Shown here: piece by piece, positions 37,101 to 51,900 of the stretch
How positions within the stretch are numbered: position 1 is the first letter of the stretch
Layout: every line of letters begins with the position of its first letter
From: Varroa destructor
Lineage: Eukaryota; Arthropoda; Arachnida; Mesostigmata; Varroidae
DNA: 64,000 nt
Direction of reading: 5' to 3'
NCBI RefSeq assembly: GCF_002443255.2
Contig: NW_019211460.1
Location: 36,589,498-36,653,497, forward strand
Notes under the pieces: model-generated
What the model saw: the letters and a program-made list of their open reading frames with translations, nothing else
The model's database searches: none
What the model was told of the DNA's origin: nothing
Made by a program: the position numbers and the translations under genes

Positions 37101-40100
37101 TCGTACATCTACTAAGAGGCTTTCGAGCCCTAAAAGGCCCCTATGGCAAGTGCCATTTTTCATGGTAGCCCTTTATCTGCCATAGCACGATTGATTGAAT
37201 TTTAAATCTGCACAGTTTACTTTCACAAAGAGCGCTAGAAGCAGGTTTAGGACACACGGGGGTGATAAGATGGGAGTGATAAAACAGCCAACCGTCGACA
37301 CTATAGATGAAACAATATGCAAGACAGCGTACATTTCAGTACTGAACTATAAAAGCCTAAAATTAACCTTAACTAACTAATCAAATGTTTCAATAAACTA
37401 CTAGCACATTACTATAATTAAACAACATAAATAAGGCGTAAGATTCATAGAAATTTCATTTCGACGATTTACTAGGTTTCTTTTTGCGATAGAAACGGAC
37501 CACTAGCTAGCTACACTTTGGATAGATCGGTGGCCACTGTTAATCATTACCGCTGCTTGTCTAAGCAGCGGCGATCACCAAAGGTAAAATAATGTTTGAC
37601 ACCACATTTGGTTACGTTTACTATGAAGTCAGGATGGCCAACGACAAAACGAAGTGCAATGGTTATACCAGTAACAGCTTCTGTCGAGATTAGCCACGTC
37701 TAGCATCGCCAGAACGTGAATCAGCACCGGTATAAGGCGTCTCCACCTTTTTGCTGCTATTTTTTCGTTGGCTACCGAACAACCAGCTGCCCCACCTTCG
37801 GTGTAGTTTTCACTCCTCGGAACACAACAACGATTAAAAAGGATGATATGTATTTCGTCAGACAATATGACCTTTGTGCACTTGTTGTCCTTCTCGCCAT
37901 CGCTCGTCGATCTCTTCTCAGCTTAGAGAATCCACTAGCAGCGCGAAGTCCCCTCTGGAAATGTTCGAACCACTCCCGCCGACCCAACGGACCACCGACT
38001 CAGCAAAGCCCAAGAAAATAGGAAAACAAGAAACGTAATTACTTATTGGTCCTAGCAAGCCGTATTTCGAGAGTGGTGTCGTCTGTGGCCTTCTCTACTT
38101 TCCTTGTGGGATACGCGCACTTTAACGCTTTATCGTTGCGGAGGACGGATGGAACACTCGGAAAATCTACAACAAGGCCGGCGGCAATAGCGCGAGCTGA
38201 ACCGAAAAAAGTAGCGTCGAAAAATGCAAGTGGCCACCATCGCCGATAGCATATTGACACCGATGACAAGGGCTCTCAGCAATTCGATCAAGGAAGCTCG
38301 CTAGCTCCCCTTCAAGCACACGCAGCACGCTCTGAACTACTGGATGGCATTTCACATTAAGCCTATACACCGATTCCCCCAGGTGACAATTACTCTAGCA
38401 CAGTAACATCGCACCCAATGTACTTCTTTCAACTGAAATGCCTACAAGAAACTACTCGAAGCATTATTTGCGGTGGGGCATCGAAGCCTGAGTTAAATTT
38501 CACCTTCTCTTACGGCCGTGTACTATGTACAATCATGCTCCTATTGCAGATAAATGCTGAACAGCCATGTGATCGCTCGCAAAAACCGTTTGTCAGCATT
38601 CGTGCCAGTACCGCGCAATTTATACTGTTTAAGCAATTTTCTTGAATACAATTGCTTATTTGCTACGATTTCCCTCGGTTCCCGGCTAATAAACGTACTA
38701 AATTAGAATACATCGTAAAAACGCAGGACACCTACCACGTAGACTAATTGGACAATTCGATGCGCATCTTCTTCAGGCTGAAGCTTTTATCCGTAGCCGA
38801 TTTGAAAGGACAAACAGGTTTTCGCTGACATGCTTCGTTGGTGGGCGGCTGAAGTGTAGAGGATAGAGAGGACGTGTGCTTGTGACAACATAGAGCTCGC
38901 ATCGCATAGGTGCCTTACTGACGTTGCTATAGGGACAACTGTGCCTACTGATAATATCAATTTCGATTATTACTGCTACTTCTTGCTTAGGACTATCGTA
39001 CTGTGCATCGGTGTATCGTACATTTGTAGGCACATGAAAAATCATGTGATCGTGAAGCTAGCTTTTACAAACGCTAATTATGACCTGTCGATAGATGCTA
39101 TTACACAATAATAATATTCACTATTTTAGATTGCCCCCCATATAAAACTACAATACCAAGGCCAATCAATAACATAATATCAGTGCCACTTAGCCTCGCA
39201 CACGCAATGCGCGCAAAGCGTGAATTTCTATAGCTGGCAGAACGGAAACAGATCGCGACCCATCCAGTCTGCCCTTTTCCCTAATCTACCAAAGCAACAT
39301 AAACGATAATGTTGTCGTATTGCCCCAATGGTGCCGCTCACTGAAATAACACGACGTACGCTAACATCACTGTGTTACGGCTTTCGCAGAACTACAAAAT
39401 ATTCGAAGTTATTCCTACTTTGCCCTAACGGTATTAAAGAGTGCAAAGCGGTCCTCGTAGCCGGAGATTAGCAATCATGTAATAGATCCAACTAGATCAA
39501 ATGATTGATGATAGGACATTTCCAGATTTTTTTTAATAGGTTATTAGAAAAGGCTATAGATATCACTAGCCAGCGATGTCGATCGACGATTAGGTGACTC
39601 GAACGAGCCTATTCAACAACGGACCTTCCTGCAGTCGGCATAATAACAGCGGCAACAATACGACACCATTCAGGAAGCTTGCGTTCACCGCTTAAAGTTG
39701 ACGCTTGAGTAAGTGAGTGCTCAGATATATAGACAGAGAGTATATCCTAACGTAAAGCGACCGCCATTGTCTTCGACACTACGGTAAACAGTAGCCGTCA
39801 TTTCAAATGATCCCTGTGCCATCGAAGCAACAAGCAATTGATTCTAACGAATACATAGCATAGTTAATCGAATATTTCTATTATTTAACTCTCTTCGAGT
39901 TATACCTACACAGTATAGGCAGCGCTCATTTACACAAATCAATCCTTTTGATTTATTAAAACGGTCATGTTGTTTGTTCTCATACATGCTCCACCTACAA
40001 AAAAATCTTAAAGTGACCAAAACAATAGATCGAATGGAACTTTCAGAGTTAGTATTCGTGAATGGTGGATGTCTAGATGGATGCATAATAATGGCCAACC

Positions 40101-43100
40101 TTATACAGGTTACCTCAGATACTATAGAAGATAACTAATTGGTCCCATAACAAGGCTGTATTTATTTAGTTTTAAATAACTAAGTAAGCAGAAGTCCACA
40201 GCGCTAGAGATCCATTTCGTGTCGCAGCAACATTTGTACTTTCAATGTTTGTATGCCTTTCGTTGCGTATCCTTCTAGCAATCATCATTCCACTCATTTT
40301 AGATGATTTTCGGATGATATGCAGCAAGTCGGCCATACCATACCAAACCAAACCGTTGCTTGGTCTCCCCAATTCTTTGCCTGGAATAGTCCAAAGAATG
40401 CGCGGACAACAGTGGCAGACCATTATTTTTCGGCTGAGGCCGCGGTTTTCCTAGAAAGTTGAAGGTAAGTGCTAGTAATTACCCTGCCAGTCGGTTGTCA
40501 ACAGATGATCGTGGCTTCCAGCAGGACTTCCCACATCGATCCAACCGAATACCTAGCCAGCTAAGCAATTATAATGCCGATGCATCATCATACAACGCCA
40601 CAAGTAGCTAGCTATGACGCTACGCAGCTCTTGCCATCGCTTTCATACACATAATAGGACTCATTTTTACGACGGTAGCAGCGGCCATCACCACCAGCCG
40701 TTGCCGAGGCTGTTGCGTTTGGTGAGTAGAATAATGACCTATGTCACCTATATGTACGTACACACGGTCGCGTTTCGCTGCCACAGACGCGCTCCAAAGT
40801 CCTGTTACGACCAATAACAGCCCGTCTTCATTCGGTCCGTGTTGCCTGCAAGAACGAAGGGACGGATGGATGGATGGATGGATGGATGGATGGACGGATG
40901 GACGGACGGGTAGTCAATCTGTCGGGCAAACACCTACGAGGAAAAGAGAAGTGGACACTGGCGTCGCCCCGTAGAGATACCACAGTTACCCAGTCACTCG
41001 CTTTCTGTCGACTCAGGCGAACAGACACAAGAAGACGACCAATAGCAGCCTCAGCAGCAGTCTCAGTAATACTGCTTAGTTGTCATTGTCAGGCCGATGG
41101 ATAAAATGTGGTAAATGAGTGAGAAGGAGCTAATGCGTGTTACAAGCGCTGCCTCTGCTTCCATTGCCACCGTATCTGTTGCTGTACTGGCCTGCTGTAT
41201 CTGCAAAACGCATGGGGCCAAGGCTTCATGTGGACAGGACGAATAGATACCTTAAGTTGTTGTTGTTGTTACACCAACACAGCAAGAAGAGGCCCATTGT
41301 GCGAAGGATCGCAACAGGAGAAAGGCGCGGAGGGAAGTTATCAGGCCAACTGGTCACCACCAAGAGAATCCATCAAGGTCTCAACAAAATCCGTCCGGAC
41401 TACTACATACCTGTAACACAACGGCATCAGCGCCCAGTACCCATGAGCAACCATACCGCCCCAGCCGAAAAATCTAGGCGAAAATAGCTACGGTTCGTGC
41501 AAGATTACGTATTGATCGTATTCCGTTTATTTTTTAATTGTTAAACCTCAGCTCCCCTTCTAGATATATTATATTTGACCCCGTATAAAGCGTGTGTTTA
41601 CCTAGCCCTTACATTTGCTATCAAAATACATTATCCCCGGGGTGAGGAAAGTTTATGTATAAACTCTCCTCACTCCAGAGTTGCTACTTGAGACAGTAAA
41701 TACTACTTCGGCCCAACCAATCCGTACAGATATGATAACTACAGAACGGCTACGAGATCATGTCCTGCGTTCCTTTCGGTAATGATTTTGGTGGCCTAAC
41801 GTATTAGACTGACACGATGGACAAAGTAACAGTGTATTACGTGTGCCAGTGCGCCTTCCTCAGCGTCGTCATCGTCACACACACACGCACACGGTCATTA
41901 GCAGCAGCGGCTGAAGCGCGCTCGGTTACTACCTATAGGACAAGCTCCGCTTTTTCGATAGATGAGATGATACAGTTATGGCGGTGCGGGTCGGTCGCGG
42001 CAGCAGATGGTAGACAAAAAAGCAGGACAGCTAACGGACGAACACACAAAACCAGAGGGCCACTTATCCAACTCTTTTGAGAGGACCGGCAAAAAGGAAT
42101 CGAATTCCGCCTGCCTCAACTGGTTGAGTGTTTAGAGTGTCATCTTAACAAAAAAAAAAAGAGACTTAGACAGAGGTAGAAGGAGAAGAAGCTGAGCGGG
42201 CAAAAATAACATGAGAAAAGACTACCCGTCATCCGTTATCATCGTCACACCACATATGTATATACGCATCAGTTGGATAACGTATGCGTAATATAGGTGC
42301 ATATATAGTATAGCAAATGATTATGTGCGTCAATTCATGTGCACTCAGCAGATCATTCCGACACAGCGAGAACCTCTCTCTCTGGAGCAATGGACGCAGT
42401 GGCCTGGTCATCTTGTTTGTACATACTGAGCTTGATTTCATGCATTACTGTACAATATACTAATCGCTTTTGAACTTCACATTGAGCTGCATTGATAAAT
42501 TAGTGTGCATGTTCAAAATGTCGGCCGCTGGACTGTGTCTGCATAGACAATCAACATGATTAATCGAATTCATAGCCATGATGTAGGTGTACAGGTCGCT
42601 TCAGCGTTTGTTTTCTTTCTGATTTCTCGTAGACGCCTCAGTTCCTATGACGGAGGCCTCTACGAAACTGTTTTCAAGTCTGATCTATATTTTTAGATGA
42701 AAACAGGTAGTAGCAACATGATGAGAGACAGGTATCCTTTTTATCCAATTATTTGCTTTGGTGCGTTTCATCCTAACCTATGAAATGACCTCATTGTACT
42801 GATGAACGCATACAAATTTGTGAGAGATACGATATCGAGTTTTACATGATGAATATGGATGAATATATAACAAGCCGGCTTCGAAATAACTTGTTATTGG
42901 ACGTGTGCACACACACAGGCCACTGTTTATTATTAGGCTTCTAAAGCGATTCCGGCAACCTTTAAAACCAAATAACTTCTGAGCAACGCGCCACTAGCAG
43001 ACGAAATTTGCAAAATACATTCGTTTCCTATAGATCTGTAAGTGTATTCTAACGGGAAATTAATTTATAAGGCAAAACATCTTTCAATCTCGAAAATCCA

Positions 43101-45830
43101 TGCCCAGTAGTTAAGCTGTTTATTTTTCCAAGATTGAAAAAGACGTTAGGTAAGAATGCGTTAAGCAAAATCTCGGTGCATGATAATGTAAACGCTTCAG
43201 GAAGGAAGGTTGAAGAGCATTGAAAAGACCGTTGAATAGTAGTTGAGCATCGAGCGTTATATATTACGCGTTTAAGACCAGCAAATAGGTGACAAGATCT
43301 CGGGGCTCCAAAGACAAGAAAGCGGCTAGAAGGATCTAGAAAGCTTCTCATAAAAGCAGAGCTTGAGCTTTGTGAGCCAAAACTGGCATTTCATATGTAA
43401 CGTATTACAGAACGGTAACCAGATACTGAAAGTGCAAAAACTGAGCAAAAATAAGCTTTCCGCTAATTAGCTTTAACCCAATCTAAAGTGAATGCGAGTG
43501 GCGTATTTTGCGTAATTTCAGGCGACAAAAAATATTTATGGAACATGCGATCGTCATAGACTAGACATGGTTCAATCTCTTGTCGCCAGCCGGAACGTGG
43601 ATCTGGCAATAGAACGGCGTATCCCTGGAAAGAAAGCGAGTTCGGTGGCAGTGTCATGTAGGTTCGGACGGGATATGATAGTAATACTTGCAAAGCACGT
43701 CAGGGGCATCCACTATTTGAGTTTCCCAAGAGATTCATAAGCTGCTGGCGTGGAAACGGAAAGCATGCAATTGCTTGACCTCATCTCCATGCTTCAACTA
43801 CTTTTTGGGTTGAGTAAAGAAATATCCAATTTTGGCTTACTCGATATGAACCCGTGTTACACGGGACTTCCCATGCGTAATTCCTTATTGATTGAGAAAT
43901 TACATATGGTGCGTACAAGGCTGTTCAGAAGCCTGCAAGAAGGCTGTTCGGAACGTACAAGCTTTGTTGTCAGTAGAAGCGACAGATATATATAGATAGG
44001 TTGACCCTTGCTACTTTCGCGAGTTGCTACTAATACAGTACATTTTTTGAAGATCAGGCCACTCTGTGTTGCTAGGTAAAAGCCTGGTCGTAGATACAAC
44101 AACATGGTCGTTGGGAACCCTTCGACAGTACGAATCACTAGTCGCAGAGTTTAAACAACCAACAATCTTTTTGTCCCCAGCATCATGTTAATCTTATTAA
44201 TAAATCCCGCCGTCGACGCTGCCCAGTACGAGATCCACCAATCAATCAATCAATCCGTACTAGTCAGCTTTTACTATTTGCTCGTTGTAGCCCTATTGAT
44301 TCGCCGTTTCATCCTAGACCTGCTGATAACTTGTAATGTTTAGCTTACTTCCACAAGGGCTCGTCTGGTCGTTCGTTTTTGTCTGTTGCCGATGAATGAT
44401 GCTGATCACGACGACGGTAATGGTGGCCGCTATGAGATTTTTTCATGTCATGAGATTGAATTCGAAGCACCGAGACGGGCCAGAACTAGGCCGTTAGTTA
44501 AAGACTAGCAGCAAGGTGTGTATTGTTTACATTGCTAACGGTACCACTCAGCCGCTGCTACTGGCCGTGCTGCCCCCACGCAGTACACCCGTGTGGCTGC
44601 GGCCTGTAACGCCTTCCGGCTAGCTACCTACCTAGTGGCATCGTGCTGCTGCCGAAGGTCTCCATCGGGCCCGGTGCCCTCGTACCACTACCCATAATCC
44701 TATTGTGTAAATTTACTACTACAACCATACTAAATGTAGGTATGTCCGTAAATGTCTGAAGATGACATCAGACAATGGTTGGCTGCCGACTTTACCTATA
44801 GTCCCCCAGTTAGTTCTATTGTCGTTGTGAGCATCGTGTTAATATGCCACTTCGACCCGATCTATGCTAGTAGAGTATCGGTCCCTGCGTGCTAGCTTCG
44901 GGGACGTCACTTATTGCGTCGTCGAGCATTTTTATCAACGGTCAGCTGGCAGATAGGCAGTTACGGCTGTACGCTACCATGTCGCTGGTGTCAGGGATCG
45001 TCGTTGTGTGTGTATGCGTCAGCAAGGTTAGCTGCATAGATGTCAAATACGATGTCTATGTAGATGAATGGATAAGAGAGTGCAATAGGGGGCGGAGCGA
45101 AGGTGGGTCAGCCGCTCATGGCGGCGGTCAGATCAGCGATGGTGTTTCTGGCAGTTGCGCTTGCTAAATCGATGCATGGCTCTGCGCATGCATAGGAATA
45201 AATAGAGGTATATAACAGTGCTGTCATGTCATTCCCCCTCCCTCCTGAGGATATCTCGCACAGATATCATAGCACTCCATGTGTAAAGTAAACGACCAGC
45301 CTTGACAACAGCGCATCCTAACTTACTAGATCAGCAGGTCCCGACCTTGGGGACAAGGGCATTTCTTGCCACCGCTATGAAATTTGCTTTGATTTCGCCT
45401 GCCATCTGTCGGGTACATCGGCGCATGCCCGATTCAAGGCCGTTCAAAAATGCTACTTTCAGCATATATATATATATATATATGACGCAAAAGTCTCTTG
45501 ACAGTTGGAGAATGTTCATTTTACATTTGCCAAGGTAACAATAGATACGTAAAGATCGCAATAAAAGATATACCGAACTTTGCAACACATATAAAAAAGC
45601 GTTCTAATACCATTTCTATATTCTCATAACACCATGTTTTAAGCATGATGACAAGGGTATAATAGCACACTGGTATATGTTGATAATGCAGTGAACTGAA
45701 GTTTAATTATGCCCTGCGATTATGCCCCCAAAAAGTGTTCCTCTAATCGGCTCTATCAGATTTGCAGGTCATTCCAAAGTGAAATCCTAGCAGCCCAGAA
45801 AAAATCTATGCGACGGCTCTACGGTAGCAA

Positions 45831-45910
<80 letters not shown>

Positions 45911-48900
45911 TATTAGAATGCTCCTGTTACAAACTTGTTGACAGTCACATTCGCTCCTTATTGCAGCATTTTGTGCATCTCTTGGTAATTGAACAGATGG
46001 GAAATGAAGACTTTCCGTCTGTCAAACGACTTTCGCCTCATCTTATATGAAAATATATATCTATGAAGTGCATCCGTGCAAAAAGGGAAGAGTCCAATTC
46101 AGTGCGCGCTGTTACCGTGCAAACCGGATAGGTTAGATAGGCGAGTGTGTGTATGTGCTTCTGCTTTTGGCATGCCCCACTGTCATCCTGTCAGTGGATG
46201 AGCAAACAAATACACGGCGGCTCCACTTCGTCTCGTTTGCGACAAAAAAACGACACGGGTATATTGCATCGCTTTGGACATGGTCACAACGTGTAAAATG
46301 AGTTCCCTTGTCTACTCTATCAGCTGACTTGAAGTCGCCTGCTGTTTCAAGGTTCAACTGAATACGACTAGCTGTTTGTTACCGTTCCCGGGACCTGGTA
46401 TCCACTGAGTACGCAATGCCTAAGTCGTCGCGACAATCTGACCCCATTTCGAAGAGCCTAAGAAATGCCTTTGGTTTATATCCTTAGGGGTCTCAGGAAC
46501 CTTTTGATAGCCATTGCAGTCTTTAATCCGTAACCTTTGTTTCTTCATAGAGGCATAAAATAAAGTAAAACGTGATAGAAACAGATGATGAGTAAACTTT
46601 GTATATTGAAGGCACAATTTGTCTGGCAGGTTTGTTTGTCTCCACGTGGACGTACGTGTATACGGAGCGAATATTTCTCGCTTCAGCTTGTGTTATAAGC
46701 TTCGTCGATGTTTTTTCTCGTATTATTTTCATTCTACCTTCGCTCTCGGCTCCCTCTAGTCTGCTGCTCTGTGAGGGTACGTTTCTTTATTTCTCTTTAA
46801 ACTCGTATCTATTTTCTTTCTCATTGGTCCTATCACCATAGTCGACGGCAACAGCATCGTACGACCCGCGAGAAGTCGATAAATTCCGTTCCATTCGGGC
46901 TGCTTCAGATCTGCGCAATAGGGCAACAGTGGCCGTCGCATGTTGACGTCAACTGATATTCTAGCCCAGTGCACAAACAGCCCCTTTCCACTAGCGCCGC
47001 CATTACAACCACCTTTAACAACCGTAGCGGACGTCTCCTTTCCCGCCCCATCCGCGCACCTCGACGTGGACCACGCTGCCCATGTTCTGCCTCACTCCAG
47101 CCTTTGGCATCGCTACCTACGCCTCTGCTGCCGCTATCCGATGTCCAACCACCGAATAGGGCTAACTATTTTCTATCGGTCACCCGACCGGTGACCGCCA
47201 TCACAACAATCACAAGCAGTTTTGCTAATCGCGCAGTAGGTGGTAGTCGCACAGCAACTCTGACGACAAAGGAAGGATAGTGCAGGTGTCATCAGGACAG
47301 GAGAGTTATAGATCTGTAGTTGGCTCTTGTAGTCCGTTAACGTAGTAGTGGAGGAGTCAAGCAGCTGACGGAACGAATCAAGCAACTGAACGAAAGAAAT
47401 TTCAGCTCAGCGGAGGAGTTCAGCTCGGCCCGCTCGATGTCATTATTTCTTCGACAAATATAGACACTCTTCAGCCCCATGTCATTTGGAGCGCAACAGA
47501 ATGTGGTGGTCTATGATGAAAGACGACCGTCAATCTTCGCTTGCGTATATAAAGATAACAGCAGGAAATCACAGGATACGCATAAGCTATATAAAGCGTC
47601 TACATCAAAAGAACATCGCCAATTAGCCATTTTCAAATAACTTAGGGTAAAAATACTTTATCTATTCAAATGATAGCGAAACTCACACTAGTACTACTTC
47701 GCCCTAAAGCACTGATATGCTAAATTCCATTTTTGAAGTTGCCATTTACGAGTTCAATTTCCGTCAGGGCTAATATATATATACCACACTGAGGACCGAA
47801 AGGTCCAATGACCTTCATTTTTATAGGTAATTTTTCTTCGATAGGATTCGGACGCTACCTGTTTACACGTCTATCCCTTATCATGTATACTATTAATGGT
47901 TCTGCACGGTATAGAGATATAATGAACAGAGCGTACTGACTGCTTCATTCTCACCCGCATCATTGTGTGATGATAAGTTGAAGTCTAGAATACGGTTTAT
48001 TTTTGTTATTTTTTTAATCGTCCCAGAAAACCTATAGGAAAATACAAGAAAAAAGCGAAGTCTTCCCTTAGCGGCGTAACAACTGTTAATTTGCTTACGT
48101 ACATAGCTTTGTTAAGGGACACGTAGTCGCAACAGCCAAATAGAGAGTGTTATTATATAAAAGTACTACAGATAGTCGTTGAGGGTTTTTAGTTAGAGAC
48201 GATATTCAACTTAACAAAATTGCTGCCTAGTTACTGAATACGATTAAAATCCTATTATATATATATATATATCTATATATATATATATATTTATATCCTC
48301 TATAAATGCCAGTGTAAATCAAATAGTTACTACACATTATACTATATACAGCGAACATTCTTACCTAACGTAACAATATTTAAATTCTTATGGCGGTAAC
48401 CTCGTTATTCGCTCGCTGGCTTCTCATTCAGTTTCATACATTGTCGCCCACCGCAACGGGAAGGCGTTTTCAAACACCGTCAAAATCGACTATCCTCCTG
48501 CTACTGTTCTTGCTCGTATTGGGCGACCGGTATCTTTTGAACAAATGGGAACAAGCTACATCTTGAAGCTTTTTTTCTCTTTGGCTCAGCTTTGTTTTGA
48601 CGCCTGTCTTAAACGCTTTACGAGGTATACTAGAAATTATACATTAAATTCAACGTACACTACAGCATGAATGCGATTGCATCGCAAAAGCAAGGCACTT
48701 TGTCGCTGATGCCTAAACTCTTAGCCCACTGAACAAGGCCAGATGAAGCTAATAGGTTCATCTGGCCTCAAAAGCCTGGTATGATGACTCACACGCATAT
48801 GTAAAATTCACGCGGGTCGGCTACTGCGAGTTGTTCTTCGAAGACGGTTTCAGAAGCCAAACAGTGCTACATATATCATTCATGCTATGTATTGTGGCAT

Positions 48901-51900
48901 AGGATGTTCATAATGTACATCGAGAGGGGCTTTTCAATCCAAAGGTGCATAGGGAGAAAGACAGATTGACAGTTAATTGGCGGTAGAGATCTATGTTATG
49001 TTATCTATAATAATATATCATCATCTGGAATGTTAACGCATTACCTGCATACGTAACGCACTTTCTTCCACGGAGCTTGAGGCACCACGGTGTTTCGATT
49101 TCTAACAAGGTTGTATATTGAATACACAACCTAATCACTGCACACAAGTGTTGGCCCCTTCTTGCCTAACGTGATGCATCTATTTGTTGAGTGCCTTCAT
49201 TTGTGGGGCATTATAATATATTGCATTTTTTTCTCCTTCGGGCTTTACATAGTCGGTTCTCTAATACGGTAGCACCGTCCAACGATTTTTGAGCCGAATG
49301 TATGGGCAGTCCATCGTCTAAATTCATTGTCTATATCGGGAAAGTATACATCGGGACGCCGACATTGTGAAAATTGCACCAGTCGCTAAGCGAAGTGCCC
49401 CACCGTGCGTATACTGAAAGCTTCAACGATGTTCTAAGAGTGCTTACATATATGTATAGATATGTGTATATATGTATAAAATGTATAGTCATATATATAT
49501 GACTATACATTTTAATAACAGTGTGAATAGTTCGGCAGCCGACAAAAGGGGCTATTCGTAAACGGTTTGGAAATGATACCTGGCTTCAAAATTGATTTTA
49601 CATTGTCGCAGTGACGGTGAAGTCAGACAATAGTATCGGGTCAACTGGTATCGGTATTGGCAATATAGAGAACCGTTAAATTATTCGTCATCGCAAATGG
49701 TACTTGCCTATATAATGTCACGTCAACATTGATAATCCAACAGAGAACAGCAAATGATGGTGTCGACCCGAAGAACAGTGGCTGGATCAATATGTAAAAC
49801 AAATTTGAACGCCAAGTGATCTTACTCAACCGCTACTCTCACAGGCCCGTTTAGTCGTAGCATCATGAAAACGGCAGTAAATCCAAAGTACTGTGAAAAG
49901 AGTTCTATAAGAAGTCGGATCTTTACGTAAAATTACGTTATCCCATCTCAACTGTCTGTTGGCACACACAGGGGCTGGCCATAGCATCGTTGTCTTACTG
50001 CACAACAGCTAAACTAGAGTATATCGAAATAATAGATACGATACCTGAAACTATTAAATAATGCCCAGCTTCTATTTACACGTAGGTAAATATTTGATTG
50101 TGAAATAATCCACAGGCTTCCACGGATGTTCAAGATGGCTGCCGTTGTGATTGATATGTTGATCATAATATTGGGCTATCGATTCAAACTTTTATGCTTC
50201 ATTAATGCTTAATTAATAATTGAATGATATTAGGCATTTTCGGCTATCTTCAAGTGTACCTTTTACATACCCTCGAAAGAAGATGTCCATCGACATTTCG
50301 TTTCGAATATGGACAAGATACTTCGTCTGTTCCATCTGTTTGAGTAAAAGATGTTTTATTATCACAGGTGTTCAGATTCACTTGTTTGTTTAAAACTCGC
50401 CATCTTCAGCAAACATTAAACAAACTTCTCACCAAGTAATTGCCAGTAGTGTATGCACCTTTTGAGATACTCTTTGTTCGGTGCAGATGTTGACAATGTA
50501 TGTAGATTTGTCGCAAGGCTATTACCGAACGTACCTTGATTGTGTAACTTAGAACCCAAATGCAAGTTGCCCAAATGTAAATCATTAAATCGGGTACAAG
50601 ATGTCCCATGTCCAACTTCAGACACCATCAGCTGCCCGTATTATACGTTTGTAGGCGGTACTACCATCGGAAGCCCTATCTGCTGTTTACTTATCTCTTT
50701 TCTCATTGCTGGAAGAATCCGAAGGTGAGGAAGAGGTGGTGGGATCATCATCATCATCATTTCATTTCCTCTTTTTTCCTCATTGGTCTTAAATTTTAAG
50801 CTTTAACAATTCAGCATGAAGAGTCGTCTTCTATTAGTACCTAATGCGTACTAAACGAAGCTAACGTTACTGCTTTCTAAGCTGCTGAAATGTTGTAAAT
50901 TTGCCCATAATCTGCCCCGCTTGATTTAATAGACCTTTACTTATAATATACAGTCATTGGCCTACCAAATAGAGGAATTCCACTTTGGAATTCCGTTGTT
51001 GAATTCACATTGTTAACCATTATTAACCATTCTTTTTAAGTTATAATTTCGCCAATTTTTTTCCGTAATAACATATTCCCGCCATCGAAACACCTCTATG
51101 GTTTCTAGGTGATAGTGTATGATTTTTACATACTTTCAGTCGAACTTCTGCGTGGATAGAAATAATAGATATCTGATGCCCGAATATCCGGCCTATGCGG
51201 CCGATGCCTAAAACTCCCCAATATGGGTTTCCTCTAATTTTGCCGGATAGGTTAAGATTTATGTGCTCTGACACTGTCGTGACGACGCCTTTCCTGTAGC
51301 TTCATCAGACTCGATCGAATCTTTTCAATGGCCTATTATAATCTTGTTAATCCAGAATCAATGGTTTTTCCAGGTGGGAGCTACTCATAATACACAACTC
51401 CTTTCCGATCTCACCAAGCACACAGCATAATAAACACACAGAAACATCTTTTTTTTTTATTTGTTGTGTGATACAGTTTTCATCACTCGTCATCAACCGA
51501 TTTAAGTGACCTGAATTTGCTGTGTTTCCGTAGAGATGCGGGTACGATCGAGTAAGTTTTGCCGCGACAATCTGGCTGGCATGCAAACATTGAACTTTCT
51601 TTGTAGCAGCCGGCTGTCTTCAAATGTATGAAATTGCTTTGTGGTGAATATTTGTTTCCTTAACGATATTATCGCTATCCAATCTTACCCAGCGTTTGTC
51701 GTAACCTCATCAGGTTTCTCCACAATTGGTCGACCGCTACGAGGAGCATCTTTCACATTGAAGTTTCCAGAACGAAAACGTAGATCGTTCACTCCAGTAA
51801 CGTATCACAGTTTTTTTCATTGGCCTAGACAGCATTTCGTGCCTTTACTATGTTAGACTTTTAAAGCATAGCGAATTCTTGCAGAAAATATTCCAGATGC

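Noticed and set aside
41137..41487. 116-codon frame in InR intron 1
   Set aside because: Leu/Pro-rich frame in GC-rich simple-sequence DNA, with no motif and many competing frames.
47801..47814. AGGTCCAATGACCT, resembling an ecdysone response element
   Set aside because: Spacing is two bases rather than one and one half-site has a mismatch; a single site is not evidence.
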